Below are positions 45,776-54,528 of a stretch of 64,000 nt of DNA, piece by piece. The notes under the pieces were generated by a model that did not search any database, was not told the DNA's origin, and was given only the letters and a program-made list of their open reading frames with translations. This DNA is from Bradyrhizobium sp. AZCC 1610 (GTDB lineage: Bacteria; Pseudomonadota; Alphaproteobacteria; Rhizobiales; Xanthobacteraceae). Every line of letters starts with the position of its first letter. The first letter of the stretch is position 1. Both the position numbers and the translations under genes were made by a program. The stretch is taken from positions 6,295,001 to 6,359,000 of the forward strand of contig NZ_JAZHRR010000001.1 in the NCBI RefSeq assembly GCF_036924515.1, given 5' to 3'.

Positions 45776-46401
45776 GAAAAGTCCTCCAGCCATGGAATGA
45801 GGTCATCGAGGTTCGCAGACTCTTTCTCGGCTACCGGTGCGCCATCGGGACGCGCCAGGCCCACGCGGTTGTGCCAGTAGGTGCGCAGTCCGACGGCTGA
45901 GGTGCCGATGAGGTCGTAGCCGGAGCCCGCGACAAACGCTGCGTCCGCGGCCGACACGCCCAGCATGTCCAGGGCCAGACGATAGGGGCGGGGATCGGGC
46001 TTATAGAAGCCGGCCTCCTCCGCGGTGATCACGACATCCCATTGCGTGCGCAGGCGGGCGGCGGCCATTCGTCCAAGGCGCGTCGAGCAATTGGTGACGA
46101 CTGCCAGGCGCGTTCGTCCGGCCAACCGGTCGAGCGCAGCCTGCGCGCCGCTCCAGACCGGGAGGGACTGCCAATTTGCTTCGAGGGCGTCTGCCACCGA
46201 CGGAGCGAGACCGGTGGTGCGCGCAGCCTGGCGGACCAGATCCTCATACGGGACATAACTCCCGCAACCATATGTCAAGCGGAGATACTCGGCCCTCCAG
46301 GTTCGGCCCGATGCTTCGGATCCGGCGGAGGCATTCCAGACGCTCCAGGAATCGAGGAGCGCGGTGAGAAGGTCGAAAAGAACGGCGCGTGGCATGGTCA
46401 T
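45772..46401 (-). CDS. HAD-family hydrolase, haloacid dehalogenase-like
   Basis: A 209-residue HAD protein. Motif I is FDLLTALLDSW: nucleophile Asp at residue 10 but no Asp two residues on, the pattern of (S)-2-haloacid dehalogenases rather than phosphatases. Motif II Ser is in VTNCSTR, motif III Lys in FYKPDPRPY, and the closing GSGYDLIGTSAVGL matches motif IV. It is the first gene of a four-gene operon divergent from a LysR regulator. An AGAGG site precedes ATG 46401. Confidence 0.85.
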   Translation of the reverse strand: MTMPRAVLFDLLTALLDSWSVWNASAGSEASGRTWRAEYLRLTYGCGSYVPYEDLVRQAARTTGLAPSVADALEANWQSLPVWSGAQAALDRLAGRTRLAVVTNCSTRLGRMAAARLRTQWDVVITAEEAGFYKPDPRPYRLALDMLGVSAADAAFVAGSGYDLIGTSAVGLRTYWHNRVGLARPDGAPVAEKESANLDDLIPWLEDFS

Positions 46402-46412
46402 GCCAAACCTCT

Positions 46413-46426
46413 ATCATCCCGGTGAT
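46413..46426. promoter_or_regulatory. Possible LysR operator in the divergent gap
   Basis: ATCA-TCCCGG-TGAT forms a small dyad in the 70-bp gap between the HAD operon and the lysR gene and fits a loose T-N11-A box. The position is right for a LysR site, but the dyad is short. Confidence 0.35.
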
Positions 46427-46471
46427 CAGTTGTGTTTAAGTAGGATTATCTCTCCCCTTCAGGAAAATTGA

Positions 46472-47383
46472 ATGATCGCGCTTGAGGATTTGCGGTTTGT
46501 GGTGGCCCTGAGCCGAACCGGCTCGCTAAGCGCGGCGGCTAGGGCGCTCGATGTCACGCCGCCGGCTCTTTCCATGCGATTGAAGAAGCTGGAGGCTGTT
46601 CTCGGGGTCAACCTTGTCGTTCGCAACTCCCGAGGGCTGCGCTTCACGCCGGAAGGCGAACAACTTGTCCATGAAGCCCAGTCGCTGTTGGCGCGTGTCG
46701 ATGGGCTGGCGGACAGTCTCAGCGGTGGCGTATTTGCCGGCCCCCTGCGGGTTGTCGCGCCGTTTGGTTTCGGCAGGATCCATGTCGCGCCCGTCATGGC
46801 GGCATTCATTCGCGACCACCCGCAAGTGCGTGCGACGTTGGATCTTTCCGAAGCGCCCTGGAACAGCAATGTCGACGCTGACGTCGTCATCCATATTGGA
46901 ACTGTCCGGGATTCCTCGTGGGTTGCTCATCTTCTTGCCCGCAACGCGCGCTGGGTATGCGCCAGTCCCAGCTATCTTCGACGATGCGGAACGCCGTCAC
47001 ACCCTCGAGAGCTGGCGCAGCATGCCTGTCTCTCCGTTCGCGAAAACGAAGAGGACGTGACGCTGTGGCGCTACAAAAACGGCCACACATCATCCCGGCG
47101 ATCAGAGGCGCTTCGAATAAGTCCGGCACTCACGAGCAACAATGGCGAGGTTGTTCGCGAGTGGGCCGTCGCGGGGTTGGGTATAGTTCTCAGGTCCGAA
47201 TGGGACGTGGCACCATCCGTCAAACGGGGCGAACTGCGTCGGCTGTTTGCTGAATATGAGTTCGAAGGCGCCGACATTCTGGCCTTGGTGCCAACGCGTC
47301 GCGGGGTCTCAGCTCGTCTTTCGCATTTTGTCGAAAGCCTGAAGACCCGCTTTCAACCGAAGCCGCCTTGGCGAAGTACTTGA
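46472..47383 (+). CDS. LysR-family transcriptional regulator
   Basis: A 303-residue LysR regulator. The winged helix-turn-helix covers residues 1-60 (LEDLRFVVALSRTGSLSAAA, then TPPALSMRLKKLE), followed by a two-lobed effector domain from about 90. It is divergent from the HAD/Bug/DSD1/RidA operon with only 70 bp between, so it almost certainly controls that operon and itself. The effector is probably the operon's substrate. Confidence 0.92.
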   Translation: MIALEDLRFVVALSRTGSLSAAARALDVTPPALSMRLKKLEAVLGVNLVVRNSRGLRFTPEGEQLVHEAQSLLARVDGLADSLSGGVFAGPLRVVAPFGFGRIHVAPVMAAFIRDHPQVRATLDLSEAPWNSNVDADVVIHIGTVRDSSWVAHLLARNARWVCASPSYLRRCGTPSHPRELAQHACLSVRENEEDVTLWRYKNGHTSSRRSEALRISPALTSNNGEVVREWAVAGLGIVLRSEWDVAPSVKRGELRRLFAEYEFEGADILALVPTRRGVSARLSHFVESLKTRFQPKPPWRST

Positions 47384-47418
47384 CAGTGTGACCAACCGCT
47401 ACTCGGACCGCACGGAAG

Positions 47419-48390
47419 CTACTGCTTCTCCAGCCCTGCCCGCTCGATCACGTCGCCCCAGCGCTTGATCTCCTTCTCGATGAACGGGATTATCTCGGCT
47501 TTCTGCAGCAGCATCGGGCGGGTGCCGAATTTTTCGAAATGCGTGCGCACGCGCTCGGACGTCAGCGCCGCATGCGCGGCTTCCGCCAGCCGGTCGACGA
47601 TGGGCGCGGGCGTTCCTGCCGGCACCATGAGGCCCGACCAGCTCTGGGTCGTCATCTCCTTCATGCCAAGCTCGGCCATCGTTGGTACGTTCGGGAATGC
47701 ACGCAGGCGTTCCGGCGCGGTCGTCACCAGCACCTTCAACTTGCCGGCCTCAACATGCGGGCCGACGGAAACCGGGTAATCGAACATCACATCGACGCGC
47801 CCTGCGATCAGGTCGTTCAATGCCGGCGCGCTGCCCTTGTAGGGCACATGCAGCATCTCGATGCCGGCGACCGTCTTGAACAGTTCGGCGACCAGATGCG
47901 TCGCAGTGCCGACGCCCGAGGAGGAGAACGTCACCTTGCCCGGATGCTGCTTGGCGTAGGCGATGAACTCGGACACCGAATTATATGGCGCGCCGTGATA
48001 GGCCACGAACAGATTCGGGCTTTCGCCGACCAGATGCACCGGCAGGAAACTCGTCAGCGGATCGTAGGACAGGTTCTTGCGCAACGTGACATTGGCTGCC
48101 ATCGTGCCCTGCGTGCCGTAGATCATCGTGTAGCCATCGGGCTTGGCGCGCGCGACCTGTTCGGTGCCGACGGTCCCGCCACCGCCACCACGGTTGTCGA
48201 TCACGACCGACTGGCCAAGCGTTCTCGACATTTCCTCGGCGACGATGCGCGATGTCGTGTCGGTGATGCCGCCCGGCGCGAACGGTACGACCCAGGTGAT
48301 CGGGCGGTTGGGGAATTCCTCGGCCGAGGCCGACGTGATGATAGCGATGGACGCGATCAGGATCGCGGACAAGACGTGACGCTTCGCCAT
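47419..48390 (-). CDS. Bug-family tripartite tricarboxylate-type substrate-binding protein
   Basis: A 323-residue Bug/TctC-type periplasmic protein with a signal peptide to about residue 23 (SASA-EE), then WVVPFAPGGITDTTSRIVAE and a Gly run (GGGGGTVG). ATG 48390 follows a purine-rich tract; the frame extends upstream but codes an unlikely basic stretch. It lies 94 bases after the alpha/beta hydrolase stop on the same strand, so both may form a small operon. It converges with lysR. Confidence 0.9.
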   Translation of the reverse strand: MAKRHVLSAILIASIAIITSASAEEFPNRPITWVVPFAPGGITDTTSRIVAEEMSRTLGQSVVIDNRGGGGGTVGTEQVARAKPDGYTMIYGTQGTMAANVTLRKNLSYDPLTSFLPVHLVGESPNLFVAYHGAPYNSVSEFIAYAKQHPGKVTFSSSGVGTATHLVAELFKTVAGIEMLHVPYKGSAPALNDLIAGRVDVMFDYPVSVGPHVEAGKLKVLVTTAPERLRAFPNVPTMAELGMKEMTTQSWSGLMVPAGTPAPIVDRLAEAAHAALTSERVRTHFEKFGTRPMLLQKAEIIPFIEKEIKRWGDVIERAGLEKQ

Positions 48391-48484
48391 GGAATTCCGC
48401 CCCGCAAAATTCTGTCCTTCTGAAGAGGACTTGCGCGGCGAGGATGACGGCTTTCGGCACGGCTTGCCATGCGGCAAAGTCGAC

Positions 48485-49429
48485 CTACGCTTTGATCAGC
48501 TCCATCACCGCCGCGGCGAACGCTTCGGGCGCTTCCTGCGGCAGATTGTGCCCGGCGCCCGGCACGACACGGTGGACGCGGCGCCCGGTGAATTTCGACG
48601 CGCTGGCAGCACCATCGGTCGCGGGGGCAACGCCATCGTCTGCGCCGTCCAGCGTCATTGACGGCACGATGATGGGAGGCAGCGCCGCCAGCCTGCGCTG
48701 GATCTCCGCATATTGCGGATCGCCGTCAGCGAGGCCGAAGCGATGGCGATAGCTGTGGATCACCACATCGACGTAATCGGGATTGTCGTGGGCGATTGCA
48801 GTTCGTTCGAAACAGGCATCGTCGAACGGCCAGTTCGGCGACCATTGCGTCCACAATATCCTGGCGATCTCGCGCCGGTTGGCGGCAAGGCCCGCGCGGC
48901 CGCGCTCGAGCTGGAAGTAGTGCTGATACCACAGCGCCAGCTCGCGTTCGGGGCGCATTGGCGCCATGGCGTTGGCGATATCCTGGATCAGGTAGGAATT
49001 GACGCAGACGAGGCCGATGCAGCGTTCCGGCCACAACGCGGCGCCGACACAGGCCGCGCGGCCACCCCAGTCATAGCCCGCGAACACCGCACCGCGGATG
49101 CCAAGCGCATCCATCAGCGCCATCATGTCCGCGCCAACCGCCGCCTGCTCGCCCGAGCGCAGCGTGTTCGCATCACGAAACCGGGTCGGGCCGTAGCCGC
49201 GCAAATAGGGAACGATGACGCGGCAACCCTGGGCAGCCAGTTGCGGCGCGACGTCGACATAGGAGTGAATGTCGTAAGGGAAACCGTGCATGAGCATCAC
49301 CGCCGGTCCGTCGGCGGGACCGGCCTCGTAATAGGCGATGCTGAGGACGCCGGCATCGACCTGGCGCAGCGGCTCCAGCCGCTTCGATGACGGGGCACGC
49401 GGGGCCGGGGCGGCGGTCTTTTCAGTCAC
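48485..49429 (-). CDS. Alpha/beta hydrolase with Asp nucleophile (epoxide hydrolase/dehalogenase-like)
   Basis: A 314-residue hydrolase. The oxyanion loop HGFP is at 48-51, the nucleophile elbow is GYD(120)WGG, so an Asp nucleophile, and the His is in GAGHNLPQEAP near the end with DGADDGV as probable acid. Asp nucleophiles mark epoxide hydrolases and haloalkane or haloacetate dehalogenases. No signal peptide is seen. It may supply a substrate for the downstream Bug gene's pathway, but that is inference. Confidence 0.87.
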   Translation of the reverse strand: MTEKTAAPAPRAPSSKRLEPLRQVDAGVLSIAYYEAGPADGPAVMLMHGFPYDIHSYVDVAPQLAAQGCRVIVPYLRGYGPTRFRDANTLRSGEQAAVGADMMALMDALGIRGAVFAGYDWGGRAACVGAALWPERCIGLVCVNSYLIQDIANAMAPMRPERELALWYQHYFQLERGRAGLAANRREIARILWTQWSPNWPFDDACFERTAIAHDNPDYVDVVIHSYRHRFGLADGDPQYAEIQRRLAALPPIIVPSMTLDGADDGVAPATDGAASASKFTGRRVHRVVPGAGHNLPQEAPEAFAAAVMELIKA

Positions 49430-49580
49430 GGCGAACTCCTTAGGTCTGTTCTAACAATATGGCATGGCCCGCTCCTGATGAAGCAAATCCGGCGCGCTGC
49501 CGTGCGCGAATGTCATCATGACGTCCCCGAATTCGGCGATACAGTGTCGCTAGTGGTCTTTGCCGCAGACGGGTCATGCC

Positions 49581-50411
49581 ATGTTGCGATCGCTTACCGT
49601 ATCCCTTGCCACAGCCCTTACTTTCCTCGGTTCGCTGATCATCCCGGCAACCGCTCAGCAGCAGCCGTTGCGCAGCGAGTGCCTGGCGATGGCGAACGCC
49701 ACGCCCCGCGCCGTGCCGGTCAGCCTTCGCCTTACGGCTGCCAAGGCCGAAGAGGTCGCGATCACCTATGTCGGGCATTCCACCTATTACATCGACACAC
49801 CCGGCGGCGTGCGGATCGCGACCGATTTCAACGGCGCCTACCGGACCGGTAGGCTGCCCGATGTCGTCACCATGAACCGGGCGCACTCGACGCACTACAC
49901 GCTGTTTCCCGATCCAAAAATTCCACACGTCCTGCATGGCTGGGGTGAGAACGGACAGGCCGCGCAGGTCTCAACGCGCGTCGGCGACGTCTATATCCGC
50001 AACGTGCCCACCGACATCCGCCGCTACTATGGCGAGGGCTCCGGCGGGGCGATGCTCAAGGACGGCAACTCGATCTTCATCTTCGAGGTCGCCGGCCTCT
50101 GCATCGGCCATCTCGGCCATCTGCACCACGAGCTCGACGATACGCATTTCGCGGCGATCGGCCGGCTCGACATCCTGATGGTGCCGATCGACGGCACCTA
50201 TACGATGTCGCTCGACGGCGTCTCCGAGATCACGCGGCGCCTGCGCTCCTCCGTGGTGCTGCCGATGCATCGCTTCGCCACCCCGCTCGACGAATTCATG
50301 CGCCTGATCGGCCAGCAATTCGTCATTGATCAGCGGAGCGAGCGCACCCTGAAGATTTCGCGGGAGACGCTGCCGGGCACACCCACGGTAATCATTCTGG
50401 AGGGGGTGTGA
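49581..50411 (+). CDS. MBL-fold (UlaG-like) exported hydrolase-like protein
   Basis: A 276-residue protein with a signal peptide to about residue 27 (PATAQ-QQ) and metallo-beta-lactamase-fold features: TYVGHSTYYIDTPGGVRIATD, VCIGHLGHLHHELDD and a VLPMHRF strand. The canonical His-x-His-x-Asp-His metal loop is not seen; the equivalent reads RAHSTHYT. It may use an altered metal site or act differently. ATG 49581 is preferred over an in-frame TTG at 49560. Confidence 0.75.
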   Translation: MLRSLTVSLATALTFLGSLIIPATAQQQPLRSECLAMANATPRAVPVSLRLTAAKAEEVAITYVGHSTYYIDTPGGVRIATDFNGAYRTGRLPDVVTMNRAHSTHYTLFPDPKIPHVLHGWGENGQAAQVSTRVGDVYIRNVPTDIRRYYGEGSGGAMLKDGNSIFIFEVAGLCIGHLGHLHHELDDTHFAAIGRLDILMVPIDGTYTMSLDGVSEITRRLRSSVVLPMHRFATPLDEFMRLIGQQFVIDQRSERTLKISRETLPGTPTVIILEGV

Positions 50412-50457
50412 CCGCGCCGGAATTTCGCAGCGCGGACAAGTGCAGAGGGAGGGAAGT

Positions 50458-51459
50458 TTGAGCGGACCTATGCAGCGAATCATTGAGAGCAATGGCATAC
50501 GCCTCAACGTCGCCGAGCAAGGCAACGGGCCCCCGGTGATCCTGTGTCACGGATTCCCGGAGTCCTGGTATTCCTGGCGTCATCAGATCTCAGCACTCGC
50601 CGCGGCGGGCTTCCGCGCGGTGGCTCCCGATATGCGCGGCTACGGCAAAAGCGACCGGCCGGAGGCAATCGATCAATACACGATCTTCCATCTGATCGGT
50701 GACCTGGTGGAGCTGCTCGATGCCCTCGAAGCGCCAACCGCTGTTATCGTCGGCCACGACTGGGGCGCGGCTATCGCTTGGCAAGCGGCACGCCTGCGCC
50801 CTGACCGTTTCCGCGCCGTTGCAAGCCTCAGCGTACCACTTCGGCCGCGTGGCCCGGCGCGCCCGACCAGCATGATGCCGCAGACCGCGGACGCGCAATT
50901 CTACCAGCTGTACTTCCAGGAACCCGGCGTGGCCGAGGCGGAGCTGGAGCGAGATCCGCGGATCACCGTGCTCAGCATGCTCTACGGCGCGTCGGGCGAA
51001 GGCGCTGCTGCATTCCGTGCCGCCACAGCGCGCGGCGACATCACGCGAACGCCCGGCATGGTTCCGCGCGACGGAGGCATGTTGCAGGGCTCGGGGACGC
51101 CACCGACGTTGCCTGCGTGGCTCACCGACGCGGACATCGATTTCTATGCCGGCGAATTCAAACGCACCGGCTTCCGCGGTCCGCTCAACTATTATCGCAA
51201 CCTCGACCGCAATTGGGAGCTGATGGCGGCGTTTGCAGACGTCACAGTGAAGGTCCCTGCACTCTTTATCGCCGGCGACCATGACATGGTGATGGCTGCT
51301 CCCCCTGGCATCGACCAGCATCTCGCCAACCTCAGGCAATTCGTTACCACGCTGCGTGACGTGCGAATTCTGCCCGGCTGCGGCCACTGGACCCAGCAGG
51401 AGCGCCCGAGCGAGGTCAGCGCGGCGATCATCGATTTCATCCGTGGCCTGCCGGACTGA
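50458..51459 (+). CDS. Epoxide hydrolase-type alpha/beta hydrolase
   Basis: A 333-residue hydrolase with a near-complete soluble epoxide hydrolase signature: oxyanion HGFPESWYSWRHQ from residue 31, nucleophile Asp101 in GHDWG, lid Tyr in the FKRTGFRGPLNYYRNLDRN stretch, acid Asp in AGDHDMV and base His in GCGHWTQQERP. The start is likely TTG 50458, with AGGGAGGGA ending five bases before it; ATG 50470 is the alternative. It opens epoxides to diols. The PLL-type hydrolase follows 51 bases later. Confidence 0.9.
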   Translation: MSGPMQRIIESNGIRLNVAEQGNGPPVILCHGFPESWYSWRHQISALAAAGFRAVAPDMRGYGKSDRPEAIDQYTIFHLIGDLVELLDALEAPTAVIVGHDWGAAIAWQAARLRPDRFRAVASLSVPLRPRGPARPTSMMPQTADAQFYQLYFQEPGVAEAELERDPRITVLSMLYGASGEGAAAFRAATARGDITRTPGMVPRDGGMLQGSGTPPTLPAWLTDADIDFYAGEFKRTGFRGPLNYYRNLDRNWELMAAFADVTVKVPALFIAGDHDMVMAAPPGIDQHLANLRQFVTTLRDVRILPGCGHWTQQERPSEVSAAIIDFIRGLPD

Positions 51460-51510
51460 AGTGTTCACGGCAGCGGCCGCCAAGAAACAAAGATCAAAGG
51501 AGCGAAACTC

Positions 51511-52563
51511 ATGGCCGCCAGCACTGCACTCGCCTCCAGAAGCGGGCTCTACGCCGATCCGCGCGAGGACTGGCTGGCGCAGTACACCGAGGAGATCATC
51601 GACCCTGCCCGCCCCGTCGTCGATCCGCATCACCATCTCTGGGACCGCGGCGGCTTGCGCTACATGATCGAGGAGATGGCGGCCGACATCGCTTCCGGCC
51701 ACAATATTATTGCAACCGTCTATGTCGACTGCCGCTCGATGTACCGTGCGCGCGGCCCTGAGGCGTTCCGGCCCGTCGGCGAGGTCGAGTTTGCCAATGG
51801 CGTGGCGGCGATGGCGGCGAGCGGTGGCTATGGCAAGGCCGCGATCTGCGCCGGCATCGTCAGCCACGTCAATCTGCTGCTCGGCGATGGCGCGAAGCCG
51901 GTGCTGGAGGCAGAGATCGTTGCCGGCAACGGCCGCTTCCGCGGCATCCGGCATTCCTCGGCCTGGGATGCCGATCCCGACGTGGCGGGCATGTATGCGA
52001 CGCGGCCGAAAGGGTTGCTGCTCGACAGCAGCTTCCGCAAGGGCTTCGCCTGCCTCGCACCACTGGACTTGAGCTTCGACGCCTGGCTGTTTCATCCGCA
52101 GATCGGCGAACTCACCGATCTCGCCCGCGCCTTCCCCGACACCAAAATCGTGCTCGATCATTGCGGCGGCCCTGTCGGCATCGGCCGCTACGCCGGCCGG
52201 CGCGAGGAGATCTTTCCGGTGTGGAAAGCCTCGATCCAGGAAATCGCCAAATGTGAAAACGTCGTCGTCAAGCTCGGCGGACTCGCGATGCGCCTGCTCG
52301 GCTACGATTTTCATCTGCGCCCGAAGCCGCCGTCTTCCGAGGAAGCCGCCGCCGCGTGGCGGCCCTATGTCGAAACCTGCATCGAGGCGTTTGGACCCGA
52401 TCGATGCATGTTCGAAAGCAACTTTCCGCCGGATAAAGGCCAGTGCAGCTATCAGGTGATCTTCAACGCCTTCAAGCGGTTGGCCGCGCAATATAGCGAG
52501 GCGGAGAAGGCGGCGCTGCTCTCCGGGACGGCGACGGAATTCTACAAGCTCAAGCTGGACTGA
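51511..52563 (+). CDS. Amidohydrolase-2 / PLL-type metal-dependent hydrolase
   Basis: A 350-residue TIM-barrel hydrolase related to 2-pyrone-4,6-dicarboxylate lactonase. The metal motif VVDPHHHLWD is at about residue 36, with ILDHCGG and a C-terminal CMFESNFPPD, an Asn-containing form seen in the family. An AAAGGAG site precedes ATG 51511. It is probably co-transcribed with the epoxide hydrolase. Its stop abuts the converging aminopeptidase stop with no gap. Confidence 0.87.
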   Translation: MAASTALASRSGLYADPREDWLAQYTEEIIDPARPVVDPHHHLWDRGGLRYMIEEMAADIASGHNIIATVYVDCRSMYRARGPEAFRPVGEVEFANGVAAMAASGGYGKAAICAGIVSHVNLLLGDGAKPVLEAEIVAGNGRFRGIRHSSAWDADPDVAGMYATRPKGLLLDSSFRKGFACLAPLDLSFDAWLFHPQIGELTDLARAFPDTKIVLDHCGGPVGIGRYAGRREEIFPVWKASIQEIAKCENVVVKLGGLAMRLLGYDFHLRPKPPSSEEAAAAWRPYVETCIEAFGPDRCMFESNFPPDKGQCSYQVIFNAFKRLAAQYSEAEKAALLSGTATEFYKLKLD

Positions 52564-53820
52564 TTACGCCCACTCGCCCTTGCGGAACACCGGCACGCGG
52601 CTTCCGTCGGCGTGAATGCCATCGATATCGGTTTCGGCCGATCCGATCATCCAGTCGATGTGTATCAGGCTCTTGTTGCCGCCCTGCGCCGCGATCTGCT
52701 CCGGGTTCAGCTTGTCGCCGCCGACGAAGCATTTCGAGTAGCACTGGCCGAGCGCGATATGGGAAGCGGCGTTCTCGTCGAACAGGGTGTTGAAGAACAA
52801 CAGCCCGCTCTTGGAAATCGGCGAGGAATGCGGCACCAGCGCCACTTCGCCGAGACGGGCCGCGCCCTCATCAGTGTCGAGCACCTTCTTCAACACCTCC
52901 TCGCCGCGCGAGGCTTTTGCCTCGACGATGCGCCCCTCCTCGAACCTGACAGCGATGTTGTCGATCAGCGTGCCCTGATAGGACAGCGGCTTGGAGGAAA
53001 CGACATGGCCGCTCACCCGCCGGCAATGCGGCGTGGTGAAGACTTCCTCGGTCGGGATGTTGGCGTTGCAGGTGATGCCGTTCCTGGCGGTCGATGCGCC
53101 GCCTTCCCATTCATGGCCATCGGCAAGACCGATCGTCAGATCCGTGCCCGGGCCGGAATATTTCAGCGCGTGGAAGCGCTGGCCGTTCAGCCAGTCGGTC
53201 CGCTCGCGCAGCACGGCGTTGTGCTTTTCCCATGCCGCGACGGCGCCGTCCTGATCGACGCGGGACGCTGCGAAGATCGCATCCGCCAGCTTCGCCACCG
53301 CGACATCCTCCGGGACGTCGGGGAAAACCTGCTTGGCCCAGGACGGACTCGGATAGGCGATGATGTTCCAGTTGGTTTCGAAATTGACGATCTTCTCCAG
53401 CGCCGGCTGATAGGCGACCGAATTGGCCTTGCTGGCGCGCGCCACCTTCACCGGATCCTCGCCCGACAGCAGCATCGGATTGTCGCCGACGATGGCCAGC
53501 CGCGCGGTGTTGGCGGTGAACGCCTTCGCCATGCCCTCATAGAGCCAGCCGGCGGCGCGATCAAAACTCTCGTTATGGCCGTAGCGATAGCGCGCCAGCG
53601 TGATCGCCTCATCCGACAGGAACGGGGTCACGATTCCAGCGCCGGCCTTGTAGGCATGTTCGGCAATCCGGCGCACCAGCGGCAGCGCGACCGAGGGCGC
53701 GGTCAGCAGCAGGTCCTGTCCCGGCTGCAGCCGCAAGCCGACCTTGACCGCGACTTCGGCGAGGCGGTCGAGTTTCACGGGATCGATCGAGACGGAAACG
53801 TTGCGCTGATGTGCAGTCAT
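52564..53820 (-). CDS. M29-family metallo-aminopeptidase
   Basis: A 418-residue thermophilic-type (family M29) aminopeptidase. Recognisable segments are VGLRLQPGQDLLLTAPSVAL, LTIGLADGHEWEGG, NIPTEEVFTTPHCRRVSG (Glu and His metal ligands) and the C-terminal HIDWMIGSAETDIDGI. M29 enzymes are cytosolic, metal-dependent exopeptidases. ATG 53820 gives the usual length; the frame runs on upstream to 54021 with no family character. Confidence 0.9.
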   Translation of the reverse strand: MTAHQRNVSVSIDPVKLDRLAEVAVKVGLRLQPGQDLLLTAPSVALPLVRRIAEHAYKAGAGIVTPFLSDEAITLARYRYGHNESFDRAAGWLYEGMAKAFTANTARLAIVGDNPMLLSGEDPVKVARASKANSVAYQPALEKIVNFETNWNIIAYPSPSWAKQVFPDVPEDVAVAKLADAIFAASRVDQDGAVAAWEKHNAVLRERTDWLNGQRFHALKYSGPGTDLTIGLADGHEWEGGASTARNGITCNANIPTEEVFTTPHCRRVSGHVVSSKPLSYQGTLIDNIAVRFEEGRIVEAKASRGEEVLKKVLDTDEGAARLGEVALVPHSSPISKSGLLFFNTLFDENAASHIALGQCYSKCFVGGDKLNPEQIAAQGGNKSLIHIDWMIGSAETDIDGIHADGSRVPVFRKGEWA

Positions 53821-54183
53821 GATTCTTTGGGCCGATGCTCTTGGATTTTCCAGCTTCGCAGCCTTCGGCGTGATCACACCATCAAGCCAAGGCGAGCGAA
53901 GCGCCTGATAACAGCAATAGCACAAGATTAGTCCGGCGAAACCCGACCTCGTTGATGTTCCGGAATGCAACAAATGCTTAGCAGGGAACCCGCAAACAGG
54001 GCTGACGGCGAGGTCGATCACGAGCTTGGAAAACAGGCTCTGGCGCCCGAGCAGCAGCGAGCGCGGTGAGGCTGAGTGGCGTCACCTCAGGCGAATCGAG
54101 CCCCGGCGTCGTGGCCCGGCTTCCGGTCGGCGCGGATGGGTGTGTTATTTCCGTGGGTATTTCGGCTGCTCTTTCTGAGCCGG
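53821..54183. other. Gap without a supported gene
   Basis: A 363-bp gap upstream of the aminopeptidase gene. Open frames exist on both strands but none has a convincing start or family. A minus-strand reading with hydrophobic segments near 54021 is likely noncoding. The aminopeptidase promoter is presumably here. Confidence 0.4.
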
Positions 54184-54474
54184 TCAGCGCAAGCCCCTCA
54201 CCGTCAGCACAATGGCGTCGGCGCCCGCCTTGCGATCGACTGATATCTCCTGATACTCCGGCGAATTCTGAAATTCTTTCGCCGCGGCATCATCAGGAAA
54301 TTCCATGATCACGATCTTGTCGCGCGGCCACTCGCCTTCCAGCACGACCGGATGCGCGTCCGCCACCAGGAGCTTGCCCTTGAATTTGCTGAACACGCTC
54401 ATGAAGCGGGACTGATAGCGATCATAAAGCTCGCGGCGGGTGAATTTCAACTGGGCGATAATGTAGACGCTCAT
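54184..54474 (-). CDS. DUF1330 domain protein
   Basis: A 96-residue ferredoxin-like-fold (dimeric alpha/beta barrel) protein: VYIIAQLKFTRRELYDRYQ at the N-terminus and IVIMEFPDDAAAKEFQNSPEY in the second half are DUF1330 hallmarks. Function is unknown. GAGGAG precedes ATG 54474. The RNA-helicase stop lies 54 bases upstream on the same strand. Confidence 0.88.
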   Translation of the reverse strand: MSVYIIAQLKFTRRELYDRYQSRFMSVFSKFKGKLLVADAHPVVLEGEWPRDKIVIMEFPDDAAAKEFQNSPEYQEISVDRKAGADAIVLTVRGLR

Positions 54475-54528
54475 GACGGCTCCTCACCTCGCGTGTCAGG
54501 CAGCGCCTTCAGGTCACGGCCCCGCTGG

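Noticed and set aside
50590..52491. A 633-residue frame antisense to the epoxide hydrolase and PLL-type genes
   Set aside because: Both sense genes have full catalytic motifs; the antisense frame has none.
52612..53931. A 439-residue frame antisense to the M29 aminopeptidase
   Set aside because: Composition is that of a shadow frame and the sense gene is well supported.
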